Assembly (NCBI GenBank): GCA_903813345.2 | Contig: CAIIXF020000006.1 | Span: forward strand, 1,922,001-1,986,000 | Source: Owenia fusiformis | Lineage: Eukaryota > Annelida > Polychaeta > Sabellida > Oweniidae | Direction: 5' to 3' | DNA: 64,000 bases | Shown here: positions 63,803 through 64,000 of the stretch, in pieces | How positions within the stretch are numbered: the stretch's first letter is position 1 | Layout of the letters: every line of letters starts with the position of its first letter | Made by a program: the position numbers and the translations under genes | Notes under the pieces: generated by a model | What the model was told of the DNA's origin: nothing | Seen by the model: only the letters and a program-made list of their open reading frames with translations | Databases searched by the model: none

Positions 63803-64000
63803 ATTCAAGATATATATAGCACCATGAAATGACCCTTGTGGAACATCATTATTATTATGTAGGTTACTTTTTACTCATTTCAGATATTTTATATGTGAGA
63901 AAGAGATCATAATCAGATGTATTTAGTATTATTTATTGATAATTTTGTAGGAAACACTAATATCCATTTGATCTTATCACAGAATGAGACATTTCATAAA

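Larger units (their letters stand above)
61374..64000. repeat. Large inverted duplication, 978-bp arms, 671-bp spacer
   Basis: 61374-62351 and 63023-64000 are near-identical reverse complements. The end text TTTATGAAATGTCTCATTCT at 61374 matches the inverse of the window's last bases, and the inner border lies at CCCTCCATTAT. Net length is the same in both arms. The right arm reaches the window edge, so the palindrome may be longer. Confidence 0.95.

Overview
This is an AT-rich, intron-rich animal nuclear sequence. It has small exons with GT-AG introns, frequent short transposon remnants, minisatellites, and orthologues of conserved metazoan genes. Gene content and repeat style suggest an invertebrate, most likely a marine bilaterian such as a mollusc or deuterostome; I cannot name the species. 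No bacterial operons, rRNA, CRISPR array or virus was seen.

Layout: (1) 21-992, minus strand: the 5' part of an unrecognised gene with a tandemly duplicated in-frame exon, running off the left edge. (2) 1486-1650: a region between divergent genes packed with CRE-like TGACGT sites. (3) 1768-10749, plus: a 19-exon gene (about 746 aa) for a DUF7869-type, transposase-like RNase H-fold protein that looks intact. (4) 10.8-25.2 kb: a repeat-rich stretch without a convincing gene. It holds several minisatellites, a Tc1-like MITE whose empty site can be read from neighbouring repeat units, and a 1.3 kb element with tandem inner repeats that has a second partial copy. (5) 25345-41937, plus: the complete SHOC2 orthologue in 13 coding exons (551 aa). 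Its introns contain a 9-bp-TSD MITE, a TA-flanked MITE, a 1.4 kb foldback element and a LINE fragment. (6) 41.9-49.0 kb: the SHOC2 3' flank, a long hairpin, dispersed repeats and a 20-bp minisatellite. (7) 49063-52931, minus: the complete HTATIP2/TIP30 orthologue in 6 exons (288 aa) with a membrane-anchor-like N-terminal exon. (8) 56710 to about 60141, plus: the 5' exons of a nucleobindin gene, with a 36-bp minisatellite in intron 1; the EF-hand exons are not in the window. (9) 61374-64000: a 978-bp inverted duplication around a 671-bp spacer. It carries a broken gene for a FEN/PIN-like protein with a Cys-rich tail.

The conserved genes do not form a pathway. SHOC2 acts in RAS-RAF signalling, HTATIP2 is an SDR-type oxidoreductase, and nucleobindin is a secretory-pathway calcium-binding protein. 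The most unusual parts are the intron-rich transposase-like gene with its divergent partner, the large inverted duplication, the foldback element carrying a promoter-like core with a short ORF, the tandem repeat that appears to supply a SHOC2 splice acceptor, and the SHOC2 3'-flank hairpin. All exon boundaries were read by eye from splice signals and reading phase.
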